Source: an uncultured PS1 clade bacterium (GTDB lineage: Bacteria; Pseudomonadota; Gammaproteobacteria; PS1; Pseudothioglobaceae). Taken from it: a stretch of 12,222 nt of DNA. The position numbers and the translations under genes were made by a program. This document shows positions 1-7,126 of this stretch, piece by piece. The notes under the pieces were generated by a model. The model worked only from the letters and a program-made list of their open reading frames with translations, had not been told where the DNA came from and did not search any database. The stretch lies in the NCBI GenBank assembly GCA_937950605.1, contig CALFDA010000069.1:1-12222 (forward strand), written 5' to 3'. Position 1 is the stretch's first letter, and every line of letters begins with the position of its first letter.

Positions 1-1057
1 TAATGCAACGAAGTCCGAATTACAAAATATCCAGAAAAAAATTGATAGCATTATGATGTCTTTGCCGAATATTCCACATGCGTCAGTACCCCATGGTAAA
101 TCTGCAGGCGATAATGTGGAAATATCAAAATGGGGCGAACCACAACAATATGATTTTAAGGTTAAAGATCATGTTGATTTGGGCGAGTTACATGGTTTAG
201 ACTTTGAAATAGCAGCTAAAATATCGGGCGCAAGATTTGCTGTAATGATAGGCGATATTGCAAGATTGCATCGAGCGTTAACCCAGTTTATGTTAGATTA
301 TCACACACAAAATCATGGATATACAGAGACCTATGTGCCTTATTTGGTTAATGCTAGTTCATTAATAGGCACTGGTCAATTACCTAAATTTGAAATAGAT
401 TTATTTAAAACATATTTGCATGGCGAGGCAGGTGAGGCAAAACCGCTATATCTAATTCCAACTGCTGAGGTGCCAATTACCAATATCGTGCGTGATACTC
501 TAGTTAAAGCAAGTGATTTACCAATTAAGTTTGTTGGTCATACACCAAGTTTTCGCTCTGAAGCGGGGGCTTATGGTCGTGATACTCGCGGGTTGATTCG
601 TCAGCATCAGTTCGAAAAAGTAGAAATGGTGCAAATTGTTAAAGCGCAAGATTCTTATCAGGTATTAGAAGAATTAACAGAGCATGCGCAAAGTGTGTTG
701 CAAGCACTAGAATTACCTTACCGCAAGGTGTTGTTGTGTACTGGCGATTTAGGTTTTTCAGCGGCTAAAACTTACGATTTAGAGGTTTGGTTGCCAGGGC
801 AAAATGCTTATAGAGAGATTTCTTCTTGCTCTTGTTTTGAAGATTTCCAAGCGCGTCGCTTACACCTTAGATGGAAAAATCCAAAAACCAACAAGTCAGA
901 ATATCTACACACCCTAAATGGTTCGGGTTTAGCGGTGGGCAGAACTTTGGTGGCTGTATTAGAAAATCACCAACTAAGTGATGGAAATATTAAAATACCT
1001 AGCGTTTTACAACAGTATATGGGTGGAACAACAATTATTAAACGGAGAAAACAATGA
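1..1057 (+). CDS. serS: Seryl-tRNA synthetase, 5' end missing at the window edge
   Basis: Charges tRNA-Ser with serine in the cytoplasm (class II aminoacyl-tRNA synthetase). The frame is open from base 2, so the gene runs off the left edge. The visible part starts at the end of the N-terminal coiled-coil arm and carries on into the whole catalytic core; roughly 350 residues of a usual ~425 are seen. Signatures are the PNIPHASVP linker (about base 65), the TAEVP serine-binding loop (about 461), class II motif 2 beginning FRSEAGAYGRDTRG (about 554), and motif 3 NGSGLAVGRTLVAVLEN (from 917) near the C-terminus. Its TGA stop shares four bases (ATGA, 1054-1057) with the yajC start, so it is probably translationally coupled to the sec genes. 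The ATG pair at 53-58 lies inside the protein and is not the start. The core looks intact. Confidence 0.97.
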   Translation, partial: NATKSELQNIQKKIDSIMMSLPNIPHASVPHGKSAGDNVEISKWGEPQQYDFKVKDHVDLGELHGLDFEIAAKISGARFAVMIGDIARLHRALTQFMLDYHTQNHGYTETYVPYLVNASSLIGTGQLPKFEIDLFKTYLHGEAGEAKPLYLIPTAEVPITNIVRDTLVKASDLPIKFVGHTPSFRSEAGAYGRDTRGLIRQHQFEKVEMVQIVKAQDSYQVLEELTEHAQSVLQALELPYRKVLLCTGDLGFSAAKTYDLEVWLPGQNAYREISSCSCFEDFQARRLHLRWKNPKTNKSEYLHTLNGSGLAVGRTLVAVLENHQLSDGNIKIPSVLQQYMGGTTIIKRRKQ

Positions 1058-1392
1058 ACTTATTAGATTTGATCATATCACCAGCACTTGCTGAGAGTGG
1101 TGGGGCATCACAGAGTGTGGGCGCGTTAGGGGGCTTGCCGTTTTTAATTCTTATGTTTGTGTTGATGTATTTTTTACTCATTAGACCGCAACAAAAACGT
1201 GCCAAAGAACACAAAGCATTATTAACTGCATTAAAGAAAGGTGATGAAGTGGTTACCAACGGTGGCGTGGTTGGAGTGGTAAAGTCAGTTGATGATTCAT
1301 TTGCCATGCTTGAAGTGTCAAATAATGTGATTGTCAAAATACAAAAACAAGGTATTAACCAAAAACTGCCAAGGGGTAGTGCCAAAATTTAA
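1054..1392 (+). CDS. yajC: YajC, Sec translocon accessory subunit
   Basis: Small inner-membrane protein that associates with SecDF and the SecYEG channel. It has 112 residues, the usual size. A single hydrophobic segment (about residues 28-43) is followed by the basic RPQQKR motif (44-49) and the cytoplasmic GDEVVTNGGVVG block (63-74), which is diagnostic of the family. A Gly/Ser-rich periplasmic stretch precedes the membrane segment. The ATG overlaps the serS stop, with a CGGAG ribosome site at 1043-1047. secD starts 12 bases after the stop, so yajC-secD-secF is one operon. The usual upstream partners in many gammaproteobacteria are queA and tgt; here the neighbour is serS. Confidence 0.96.
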   Translation: MNLLDLIISPALAESGGASQSVGALGGLPFLILMFVLMYFLLIRPQQKRAKEHKALLTALKKGDEVVTNGGVVGVVKSVDDSFAMLEVSNNVIVKIQKQGINQKLPRGSAKI

Positions 1393-1404
1393 AGGAAGTC
1401 TTTT

Positions 1405-3258
1405 ATGAATCAATATTCTGGTTTGAAGAATACGCTTATTGTTTTGTTCTTGTGCTTTTCAGCCTTGTATGCTTTGCCCAATATTTTTGGTTCGGATTTA
1501 GCAGTGCAAGTTTCTAGTGTTAGCAATAGGGTTGTTACTGAATCTGATTTAGACAAAATTACTACTACACTAAAAGACCAAGGCGTTAATTACAAATCAG
1601 CTACTTTGTCCAATCACCGCATTTTAGTGCGTTTTGATGATAATGCTACTCAGTTATCTGCCAAAGCATTACTAAAAGAAACCTTAGGCCGCAATTATAT
1701 GATTGCACTTAACCTTGCGCCTTTAGTGCCTGTATGGTTATCCGATTTGGGCGGCAAAGCCATGTCATTAGGTCTTGATCTGCGTGGTGGTGTGCATTTT
1801 TTATTAGAGGTTGATATGCGTGCAGTTATGTCAATGTCAATTGACAAATACTACAACGAATTACGCACATTGTTACGCACCCAACGTTTATACAAGAGCA
1901 TTAAAAAAGAGGGCGGTAATATCATAGTTCGCTTTAAGACAACTGGGGATAAAGTCAATGCGTTGAAAATTGTTAAGTCTCAGTTGCGCGACTTAGTGCT
2001 GTTAGAAACCAATAATCAAAACGCTTTAGAGGTTTATCTAGCAATCAGCGATAGCGCACAAAAAACAGTAAAAAGAAATGCACTCAAACAAAATATCACA
2101 ACATTAAGAAATCGTGTTAATGAATTAGGCGTGGCAGAACCAATTATTCAACAGCAAGGTTTAGAGCGTATTGTTGTGCAATTACCAGGGGTGCAAGATA
2201 CCGCAAGAGCAAAAGAGATTTTAGGTGCGGTGGCAACGCTTGAATTTAGGTTGGTAGATGAAAAAAATGATGTGCAAACCGCTATACAATCGGGTAGAAC
2301 GCCGATCGGTTCTAAATTGTATTACTTTAAAGATTCTCGCCCACTATTGTTAAAAAACCGTGTTATTGCAACGGGTGAAAACATTACGGGAGCTGCCTCG
2401 GGCGTTGACCAAGAAAACGCTATGCCAATGGTACAAATCACTCTTGATAGTGCGGGTGGTCGTGCGATGTTGGACACAACTAAGAAATATCTACATCATC
2501 GTATGGCGGTGGTGTTTATTGAAAACAAAGTAGAAACCATTCGTAAAGATGGTAAGCTTAGTAAAAAACGCACTACCACTCAAGATATTATTAATGCTGC
2601 AACCATTCGTGGCACATTCTCATCACGTTTTCAAATTACAGGCATTGATAGTGCAAGAGAGGCGCGTAATTTAGCATTATTGCTTAGAGCTGGGTCTTTA
2701 TCCGCACCGATTGAAATTATTGAGGAACGCACAATTGGTCCAAGTTTGGGGGCTGATAATATTGCCAAAGGCGTACTTAGTGTGATTGTTGGGTTTGTTT
2801 TGGTATTGATATTTATGGCGGTGCGTTATCGTGTGTTTGGGTTGGTGGCAAATGTGGCATTAACGCTGAACTTGATGATAATTGTGGCAGCACTTTCTTT
2901 ATTGCAAGCAACACTAACCCTGCCAGGTATTGCGGGTATTGTGCTAACTGTGGGTATGGCAGTAGATGCTAATGTTTTGATTTTTGAACGCATCAAAGAA
3001 GAGTTAGGAACAAACAGTAATATCCAAAAGGCGATTTCTAGCGGTTATGACAAAGCCTTTTTAACGATTGCAGACGCAAATATTACCACACTGATTGCAG
3101 CCTTGGTATTGTTTAGTTTTGGCACAGGGGCAATCAAAGGTTTTGCGGTTACCTTGTCAATTGGTATTATTACTTCAATGTTTACTGCTATTATTGTTTC
3201 TCGAGCCATTATTAACAAGATTTATGGAGGCAAGAAATTGCAGGAGTTATCAATATGA
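1405..3258 (+). CDS. secD: Protein translocase subunit SecD
   Basis: Large subunit of the SecDF complex, which uses the proton gradient to pull exported proteins into the periplasm. At 617 residues it matches the length of E. coli SecD (615). An N-terminal membrane segment (about 10-28) is followed by the large periplasmic domain, including the conserved GLDLRGG (123-129), RNRVNELGVAEP (235-246) and the head region to about 440. Five further membrane segments lie at about 455-605. The conserved VGMAVDANVLIFERIKEEL block (516-534) contains D521, equivalent to the essential proton-path aspartate. The ATG has a good site, AGGAAG at 1393-1398, six bases upstream. It shares ATGA (3255-3258) with secF. 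No disruption is seen. Confidence 0.98.
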   Translation: MNQYSGLKNTLIVLFLCFSALYALPNIFGSDLAVQVSSVSNRVVTESDLDKITTTLKDQGVNYKSATLSNHRILVRFDDNATQLSAKALLKETLGRNYMIALNLAPLVPVWLSDLGGKAMSLGLDLRGGVHFLLEVDMRAVMSMSIDKYYNELRTLLRTQRLYKSIKKEGGNIIVRFKTTGDKVNALKIVKSQLRDLVLLETNNQNALEVYLAISDSAQKTVKRNALKQNITTLRNRVNELGVAEPIIQQQGLERIVVQLPGVQDTARAKEILGAVATLEFRLVDEKNDVQTAIQSGRTPIGSKLYYFKDSRPLLLKNRVIATGENITGAASGVDQENAMPMVQITLDSAGGRAMLDTTKKYLHHRMAVVFIENKVETIRKDGKLSKKRTTTQDIINAATIRGTFSSRFQITGIDSAREARNLALLLRAGSLSAPIEIIEERTIGPSLGADNIAKGVLSVIVGFVLVLIFMAVRYRVFGLVANVALTLNLMIIVAALSLLQATLTLPGIAGIVLTVGMAVDANVLIFERIKEELGTNSNIQKAISSGYDKAFLTIADANITTLIAALVLFSFGTGAIKGFAVTLSIGIITSMFTAIIVSRAIINKIYGGKKLQELSI

Positions 3259-4175
3259 AGTCATTAAATATCCCTAAAATAGATTTTGTTGGTAAACGCG
3301 TTTATGCCATAATTGTTTCTGTGCTACTTGTAGTAGCATCTGTTTTTTCACTCTCAACTAATGGCTTGAAGTTCGGCATTGATTTTACAGGTGGAACTCT
3401 ACTGGAGATTGGATATGAAAAAAATGTTGATTTAGCTGATGTTAGAGCCACATTGGACAAGGCTAATTTTAAAAGTGCTGATGTGCAATATTTTGGTTCC
3501 ACCAAAGAAATCTTAATTCGTCTTGAACCGCAGAGCATTTCTAGCGCAAAACTTAGTTCTAAGATTATTCATTTATTAGGCGATGATATAGATATTCGGC
3601 GTGTTGAATTTGTTGGACCCAAGGTTGGTGAAGAGTTAACAAATGATGGTGGTTTGGCAATGTTATATGCATTGATTGGTATTCTAATTTATGTTGCATT
3701 GCGTTTTGAATATCGTTTTGCTTTAGGCTCAATTTCAGCACTTATTCACGATGTGATTATTATTTTGGGTATTTTTTCAATTTTGCAAATAGAGTTTGAT
3801 TTAACAGTATTGGCAGCGATTTTGGCAGTGATTGGATATTCACTAAATGACACTATTGTGGTATTTGATCGTATTCGTGAAAATTTTTTATCAACTCGGC
3901 ATACGAACCCTAGCAAAATTGTGAACGATGCGCTAAATCAAACTATCTCCAGAACTATTGTAACATCAATAACGACTTTGCTGGTATTAGTAGCATTGTT
4001 CTATCTTGGTGGTGAAATTATCCATAGTTTTGCACTAGCTTTGTTAATTGGTGTGATAATTGGCACCTATTCTTCAATTTATGTAGCAAGTGCAATGATT
4101 TTGGCGTTGGGTATTAGCAAGCAAGATTTGTTGCCGTCAGAAAAAGAAGAACAAGAAATTGACAACAGACCTTAA
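3255..4175 (+). CDS. secF: Protein translocase subunit SecF
   Basis: Partner of SecD in proton-driven completion of Sec export. It has 306 residues, near the usual ~310-320. A first membrane segment (about 15-33) leads into the family motif GIDFTGGTLLEIGY (41-54). The periplasmic P4-like domain (about 55-125) is followed by five membrane segments (about 133-288). The conserved block GYSLNDTIVVFDRIREN (194-210) and SRTIVTSITT (232-241, with R233) match the functional residues of the transmembrane domain. The start is coupled to the secD stop (ATGA), with GGAG at 3243-3246. The C-terminal tail is acidic and cytoplasmic. This is the last gene before a 530-base gene-poor interval. Confidence 0.98.
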   Translation: MKSLNIPKIDFVGKRVYAIIVSVLLVVASVFSLSTNGLKFGIDFTGGTLLEIGYEKNVDLADVRATLDKANFKSADVQYFGSTKEILIRLEPQSISSAKLSSKIIHLLGDDIDIRRVEFVGPKVGEELTNDGGLAMLYALIGILIYVALRFEYRFALGSISALIHDVIIILGIFSILQIEFDLTVLAAILAVIGYSLNDTIVVFDRIRENFLSTRHTNPSKIVNDALNQTISRTIVTSITTLLVLVALFYLGGEIIHSFALALLIGVIIGTYSSIYVASAMILALGISKQDLLPSEKEEQEIDNRP

Positions 4176-4221
4176 AGCAATATCTGCACAAAGCATAAGA
4201 TGATTTTAGATATTATTTGCT
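4176..4221 (+). repeat. Imperfect stem-loop starting right after the secF stop
   Basis: AGCAATATCT (4176-4185) can pair with AGATATTATTTGCT (4208-4221): seven continuous pairs, a four-base bulge, then three more. It begins on the first base after the secF TAA. It could be a 3'-end structure of the sec mRNA, but it is AT-rich and has no T tract, so it is not a standard intrinsic terminator. Confidence 0.3.
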
Positions 4222-4232
4222 AGAAATTTCTA
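4221..4232. repeat. Perfect 12-base palindrome TAGAAATTTCTA
   Basis: TAGAAATTTCTA is its own reverse complement with no spacer, 46 bases after the secF stop. It could be a dimeric protein-binding site or a chance feature of AT-rich DNA. Only one copy was noticed. Confidence 0.3.
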
Positions 4233-4342
4233 CCAGATTTTATGCAGAATTACAAAAAACACTCAACTAGTCGAGTTCATACTTTTCAATTCATCTATTA
4301 ATTAAACTTAAGTAAATTCCTAGATTGGATTTTTTGCGGGTG

Positions 4343-4367
4343 CATTTGCGCTTTGATTAAGCAAATG
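4343..4367. repeat. Inverted repeat CATTTGC/GCAAATG
   Basis: CATTTGC (4343-4349) and GCAAATG (4361-4367) are perfect complements over seven bases with an 11-base loop. An alternative fold gives nine pairs, CATTTG+CTT with AAGCAAATG, with a two-base bulge and a five-base loop. A weakly T-rich TGTTTCATTCT follows on the plus strand. It might end sec operon transcripts, but the stem is weak and lies about 170 bases past secF. Confidence 0.3.
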
Positions 4368-4420
4368 TGTTTCATTCTACAGAATCAAATGTTTTTAAGG
4401 ATTTATGCAATCTAAGATTC

Positions 4421-4439
4421 TTGCATTATCTTAATGCAA
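4421..4439. repeat. Perfect inverted repeat TTGCATTA-TCT-TAATGCAA
   Basis: Two 8-base arms (4421-4428 and 4432-4439) are exact complements around a three-base centre. The word ATGCAATC occurs at 4405-4412 and again at 4434-4441, so the right arm is also part of a direct repeat. There is no T tract, so a terminator is unlikely. A regulator-binding site or a remnant of a mobile element are possible readings. Confidence 0.45.
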
Positions 4440-4705
4440 TCCATAAAACGCGTAGAGTAAATTTTGTGTTTGTACAAAGACTTAGCAAATGACTATATAT
4501 TGTCCTTGTCTGTGGGTAAAAGAATGCTATTTTGCTAGTTCGTGTGTTGTGGTTTGGTCTACATACTCGTTTTAACTTGGATTTTTTATCTTAAATATTG
4601 ATAAAATGAGCGATTAGGCTTTGTATTAGTTAATTTACACTTTTTTGAGATAAAAAGTTGCACCTTAGACTCAAGTGGGGACACTTTTTATACAAAATTC
4701 TTGAC

Positions 4706-5599
4706 ATGAAAATAGCAATATTAATGGGTGGCAATTCAGCCGAACGAAGTGTTTCTTTAAAGAGCGGAGAGGCGGTTTATCAAGCCTTAAAAAATCAACA
4801 TATTGATTGTTTTAAATTTGATTTGCATGGCAATAATATTGACGCACTTTGGACGCAAAAATTTGATCAAGCGTTTATTGCGCTACATGGGCGTGGTGGT
4901 GAAGATGGTAGCGTGCAAAAACAGCTTGAAAAGCGTGGCATTGCCTATACTGGATCAAATTCATCTGCTTCAAAAAAATGTATAGATAAAGCCAAAACCA
5001 AAGCTATTTGGCAACAACATAATTTACCTGTCGCCCCTGCGGTTATTGCCCATATTGGACAGCCTACACCAGATATTACTTTTTCATTGCCGTGGGCAGT
5101 TAAACCCGTTTTAGAAGGTTCTAGTTTTGGTGTTAGTAAGGTTGAAAATCTTCCGCAACTAGAATCTGCATTAAACTTGGCTTTTAAGTATGATGATGTC
5201 GTACTGATTGAAAAATGGATACAGGGCAATGAATATACAGTTTCAATCTTAAACGCTGAAGCTTTGCCAGTTGTGCAAATCCAAGTTGACCAAGGATTTT
5301 ATGATTATCAATCAAAATATCTTTCTAACGCAACGCGCTACTTATGTCCTTGCGATTTATCGAGCACTGATGCAAGACATTTGCAAAAAATTGCATTACA
5401 AGCGTTTGAGGTTATGGGTGCAAAAACTTGGGGGCGTATTGATTTGATTTTGGATAAAAACAAACAGCCTTTTCTATTAGAAATTAATACCATACCTGGC
5501 ATGACTTCCCATTCATTGTTGCCAATGGCTGCGAAAGTAGCGGGTCTAAGTTTTGATGAACTAGTATTGAAAATTATCAAGGGCAACTCTGATGATTAA
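4706..5599 (+). CDS. ddl: D-alanine--D-alanine ligase
   Basis: ATP-grasp enzyme that joins two D-alanines for the peptidoglycan precursor, in the cytoplasm. It has 297 residues (usual ~305). Start MKIAILMGGNSAERSVSL matches the family N-terminus, with catalytic-type E13. ATP-grasp features follow: WAVKPVLEGSSFGVSK (130-145), LIEKWIQGNEYTV (167-179), YDYQSKYLS (199-207), GRIDLI (243-248, with R244 and D246) and LEINTIPGMTSHSLLP (258-273, with metal ligands E259 and N261). The same frame extends upstream to a TTG at 4658, but that adds 16 residues the family lacks. The ATG has no clear ribosome site. ftsQ overlaps its end by 8 bases, the classic ddlB-ftsQ order. murC and murB are absent upstream. 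The position next to ftsQ suggests the ddlB type. Confidence 0.96.
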   Translation: MKIAILMGGNSAERSVSLKSGEAVYQALKNQHIDCFKFDLHGNNIDALWTQKFDQAFIALHGRGGEDGSVQKQLEKRGIAYTGSNSSASKKCIDKAKTKAIWQQHNLPVAPAVIAHIGQPTPDITFSLPWAVKPVLEGSSFGVSKVENLPQLESALNLAFKYDDVVLIEKWIQGNEYTVSILNAEALPVVQIQVDQGFYDYQSKYLSNATRYLCPCDLSSTDARHLQKIALQAFEVMGAKTWGRIDLILDKNKQPFLLEINTIPGMTSHSLLPMAAKVAGLSFDELVLKIIKGNSDD

Positions 5600-6356
5600 A
5601 AAAAAACGTAGACCTAAGTTTAATAAACGCACAAAATCACTGCAAGAAAAACTCAAATTATTCGTGTTTAGTGTTGCTATTATTAGCACTATTATTCTTG
5701 CTGTGTGGAGTATTTTGAAAGTTATGGAAAGCCCTTTTTTAAAAGCAGATGTAGGGTGGACAATTGACAAAAATCTACCAATCACACAAGATTTATTACA
5801 ACAAAGCATTCAATCACTTGTCCAAGATAAATACCAATTTAATGTCCATGCAATCAAACAAATTTTAGAATCTCAACCATGGGTTGCTAAGGTGCAAATT
5901 GATAATCAATGGTTTTCTAACGATATTCAAATTGAAGTTATATCACAACAAATCGCAATGCGTTGGGAAAATATAGATTGTAAAACTAAACAATCTGATT
6001 GCAAAGGTTATATTTCTAATACGGGCGAATTGTTTATTCCAAAAAAAAGCGTTATGTCTAGAGCACCATTAGCGCGCTCTAAAGCAAAACAAAATATAAT
6101 CACGCAACTTTATCAAGACTATCTGACTTATCAAAAACAAGCGGGAGCAATGCAAATTAAATCATTTTCTAAAACCCATATTGACAAACTTACTTTTGCA
6201 CCCGATATACACGTTGTGCTAGGCTACCAACAAAAACAAAAGCGATTGTTACGTTTTTTAAAGGTTTACAAAAAACTTCAAAATCAGCAAGTAAAAATGC
6301 AAAATTTAACCTTTGATATGCGCTACCCTAAAGGTTTTACAATTAAGTATCACTAG
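5592..6356 (+). CDS. ftsQ: Cell division protein FtsQ
   Basis: Bitopic inner-membrane divisome protein that recruits FtsB/FtsL and later proteins to the septum. It has 254 residues, close to the usual ~250-280. A very basic cytoplasmic tail (residues 1-22) precedes one membrane segment (about 23-43), then a POTRA-like domain (about 50-118) with the conserved PWV (96-98) before NQWFSNDIQIEV, and the beta domain with ISNTGELFIP (141-150). The end FDMRYPKGFTIKY (241-253) is typical of FtsQ. The usual W-P after PWV is W-F here. A short insert with two cysteines (C130, C137) sits just before the beta domain. The start overlaps ddl (ATGATTAA, 5592-5599), with AAGGG at 5579-5583. No ftsA or ftsZ follows. 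Confidence 0.92.
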   Translation: MIKKKRRPKFNKRTKSLQEKLKLFVFSVAIISTIILAVWSILKVMESPFLKADVGWTIDKNLPITQDLLQQSIQSLVQDKYQFNVHAIKQILESQPWVAKVQIDNQWFSNDIQIEVISQQIAMRWENIDCKTKQSDCKGYISNTGELFIPKKSVMSRAPLARSKAKQNIITQLYQDYLTYQKQAGAMQIKSFSKTHIDKLTFAPDIHVVLGYQQKQKRLLRFLKVYKKLQNQQVKMQNLTFDMRYPKGFTIKYH

Positions 6357-7014
6357 TTTCAATTAGCTGATAACATAACGCCAGTGTGATTGAACTCCAG
6401 TAAAACGCCAACACCCTAGATATCCATTCCATGCTTAAACCTAAACCGAAAAAACTAAACGGATAAGTCAATAGCAAAACCATCAACATTGGCACAATCA
6501 CTTGTAGGAAAAATAAATTCATCTGTGTTGTAAATGACAAGTTCCAACGATATTTGAATGGATTCCCAATTGCTATATTGACAAAGTTAAGTGTGATTGG
6601 AATTAGAAAAAAATACACCACCCATGGCAACCAAATAGGATTATTAAAAATAATTGGCAAACCAACTAATAACGACAAGCCGATAAACCGAATAATCTTA
6701 CCTAATTCTACAATAGGTAAAATACTCACTGCTTGCTCGTCCAAGATAACCAAACGATAGAGGTTAATAGACAAAGAAATATAGCCGTAAAAAAATAGCA
6801 ATAAATAAAGCCCTATATTGTTTGGTAGGGCAGGGGGCGTAGACAATGTATCTGTGAGTATCTGCTGCGCTAGTGCTATTAATTCAGGCATTGAAATTAA
6901 TAGTGGCAGGGAAATCAATGTTGGGACAATAGATATTTTTAGTATTTTTTTCCAGTGTATTGCAACAAAAGCAAATCCTGCTAAAAAAATTTTATTAATC
7001 GGTAATTGTTCCAT
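6343..7014 (-). CDS. Unrecognised multi-pass membrane protein
   Basis: I do not recognise the family with confidence. The 223-residue product is strongly hydrophobic, with about five or six membrane segments (roughly 26-45, 67-90, 107-124, 127-149, 167-190 and 200-216). There is no signal peptide and no evident catalytic motif. The stretch LYRLVILDEQAV (85-96) between segments 2 and 3 resembles the short loop seen in several uncharacterised bacterial integral membrane proteins, which suggests but does not prove an old family. It is a single gene read toward ftsQ and overlaps its last 14 bases (6343-6356). The ATG at 7012-7014 has only a weak upstream AAG as ribosome site. Low-complexity composition matches its neighbours, with no sign of transfer. 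Confidence 0.75.
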   Translation of the reverse strand: MEQLPINKIFLAGFAFVAIHWKKILKISIVPTLISLPLLISMPELIALAQQILTDTLSTPPALPNNIGLYLLLFFYGYISLSINLYRLVILDEQAVSILPIVELGKIIRFIGLSLLVGLPIIFNNPIWLPWVVYFFLIPITLNFVNIAIGNPFKYRWNLSFTTQMNLFFLQVIVPMLMVLLLTYPFSFFGLGLSMEWISRVLAFYWSSITLALCYQLIETSDT

Positions 7015-7040
7015 ATTCTTAACTTGAAATAAATTTAATG

Positions 7041-7125
7041 ATTTTTGATTTTAGTTCAATTTTTGTTTACTGTATTATTCATCTCACCTGCAAGCGGTTG
7101 CAAAATAACTAGAAAAATCAAAAAT
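7041..7125. repeat. 12-base AT-rich inverted repeat upstream of the membrane protein gene
   Basis: ATTTTTGATTTT (7041-7052) and AAAATCAAAAAT (7114-7125) are exact complements 61 bases apart. Between them lies the palindrome TGCAA-GCGG-TTGCA (7089-7102). Neither arm has the GC content or T tract of an intrinsic terminator. The repeat may be chance in AT-rich DNA. It spans the interval between the start of the membrane protein gene and the small frame after fabB. Confidence 0.25.
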
Positions 7126-7126
7126 T

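Larger units (their letters stand above)
4176..4705. other. 530-base gene-poor interval between secF and ddl
   Basis: No intact gene was recognised on either strand, and no tRNA-like or other RNA gene. In the third plus frame there is a stop-free stretch from 4361 to 4489 (43 codons) without a recognisable domain, and further short open pieces in the same frame on either side. This is what a decayed gene could look like, but it is also possible by chance. The interval holds several inverted repeats (listed separately) and poor promoter candidates for ddl, for example TTGGAT at 4577-4582 with GATAAA at 4600-4605, 17 bases apart. In many gammaproteobacteria murB lies directly upstream of ddlB. 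I looked for MurB motifs here and saw none. Confidence 0.7.

Noticed and set aside
1038..1385. 115-codon open frame on the minus strand over yajC
   Set aside because: It lies wholly opposite to yajC, has low-complexity Thr/Ser-rich composition and no family resemblance; yajC itself is certain.
4176..4705. tRNA, other RNA gene or insertion sequence in the secF-ddl gap
   Set aside because: No cloverleaf-like arms or TTCGA loop, no transposase fragment I could recognise, and no paired terminal repeats with a target duplication.
4701..4706. Perfect -35 hexamer TTGACA
   Set aside because: It overlaps the ddl start codon and has no -10-like sequence 16-18 bases downstream; any transcript would start inside ddl.
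6357..7014. Remnants of ftsA or ftsZ after ftsQ
   Set aside because: The interval is filled by an intact minus-strand gene, and no FtsA or FtsZ motif (such as GGGTGTG) was seen in the plus frames.
7089..7102. TGCAA-GCGG-TTGCA hairpin as terminator
   Set aside because: The stem is only five pairs and neither strand has a T tract after it.
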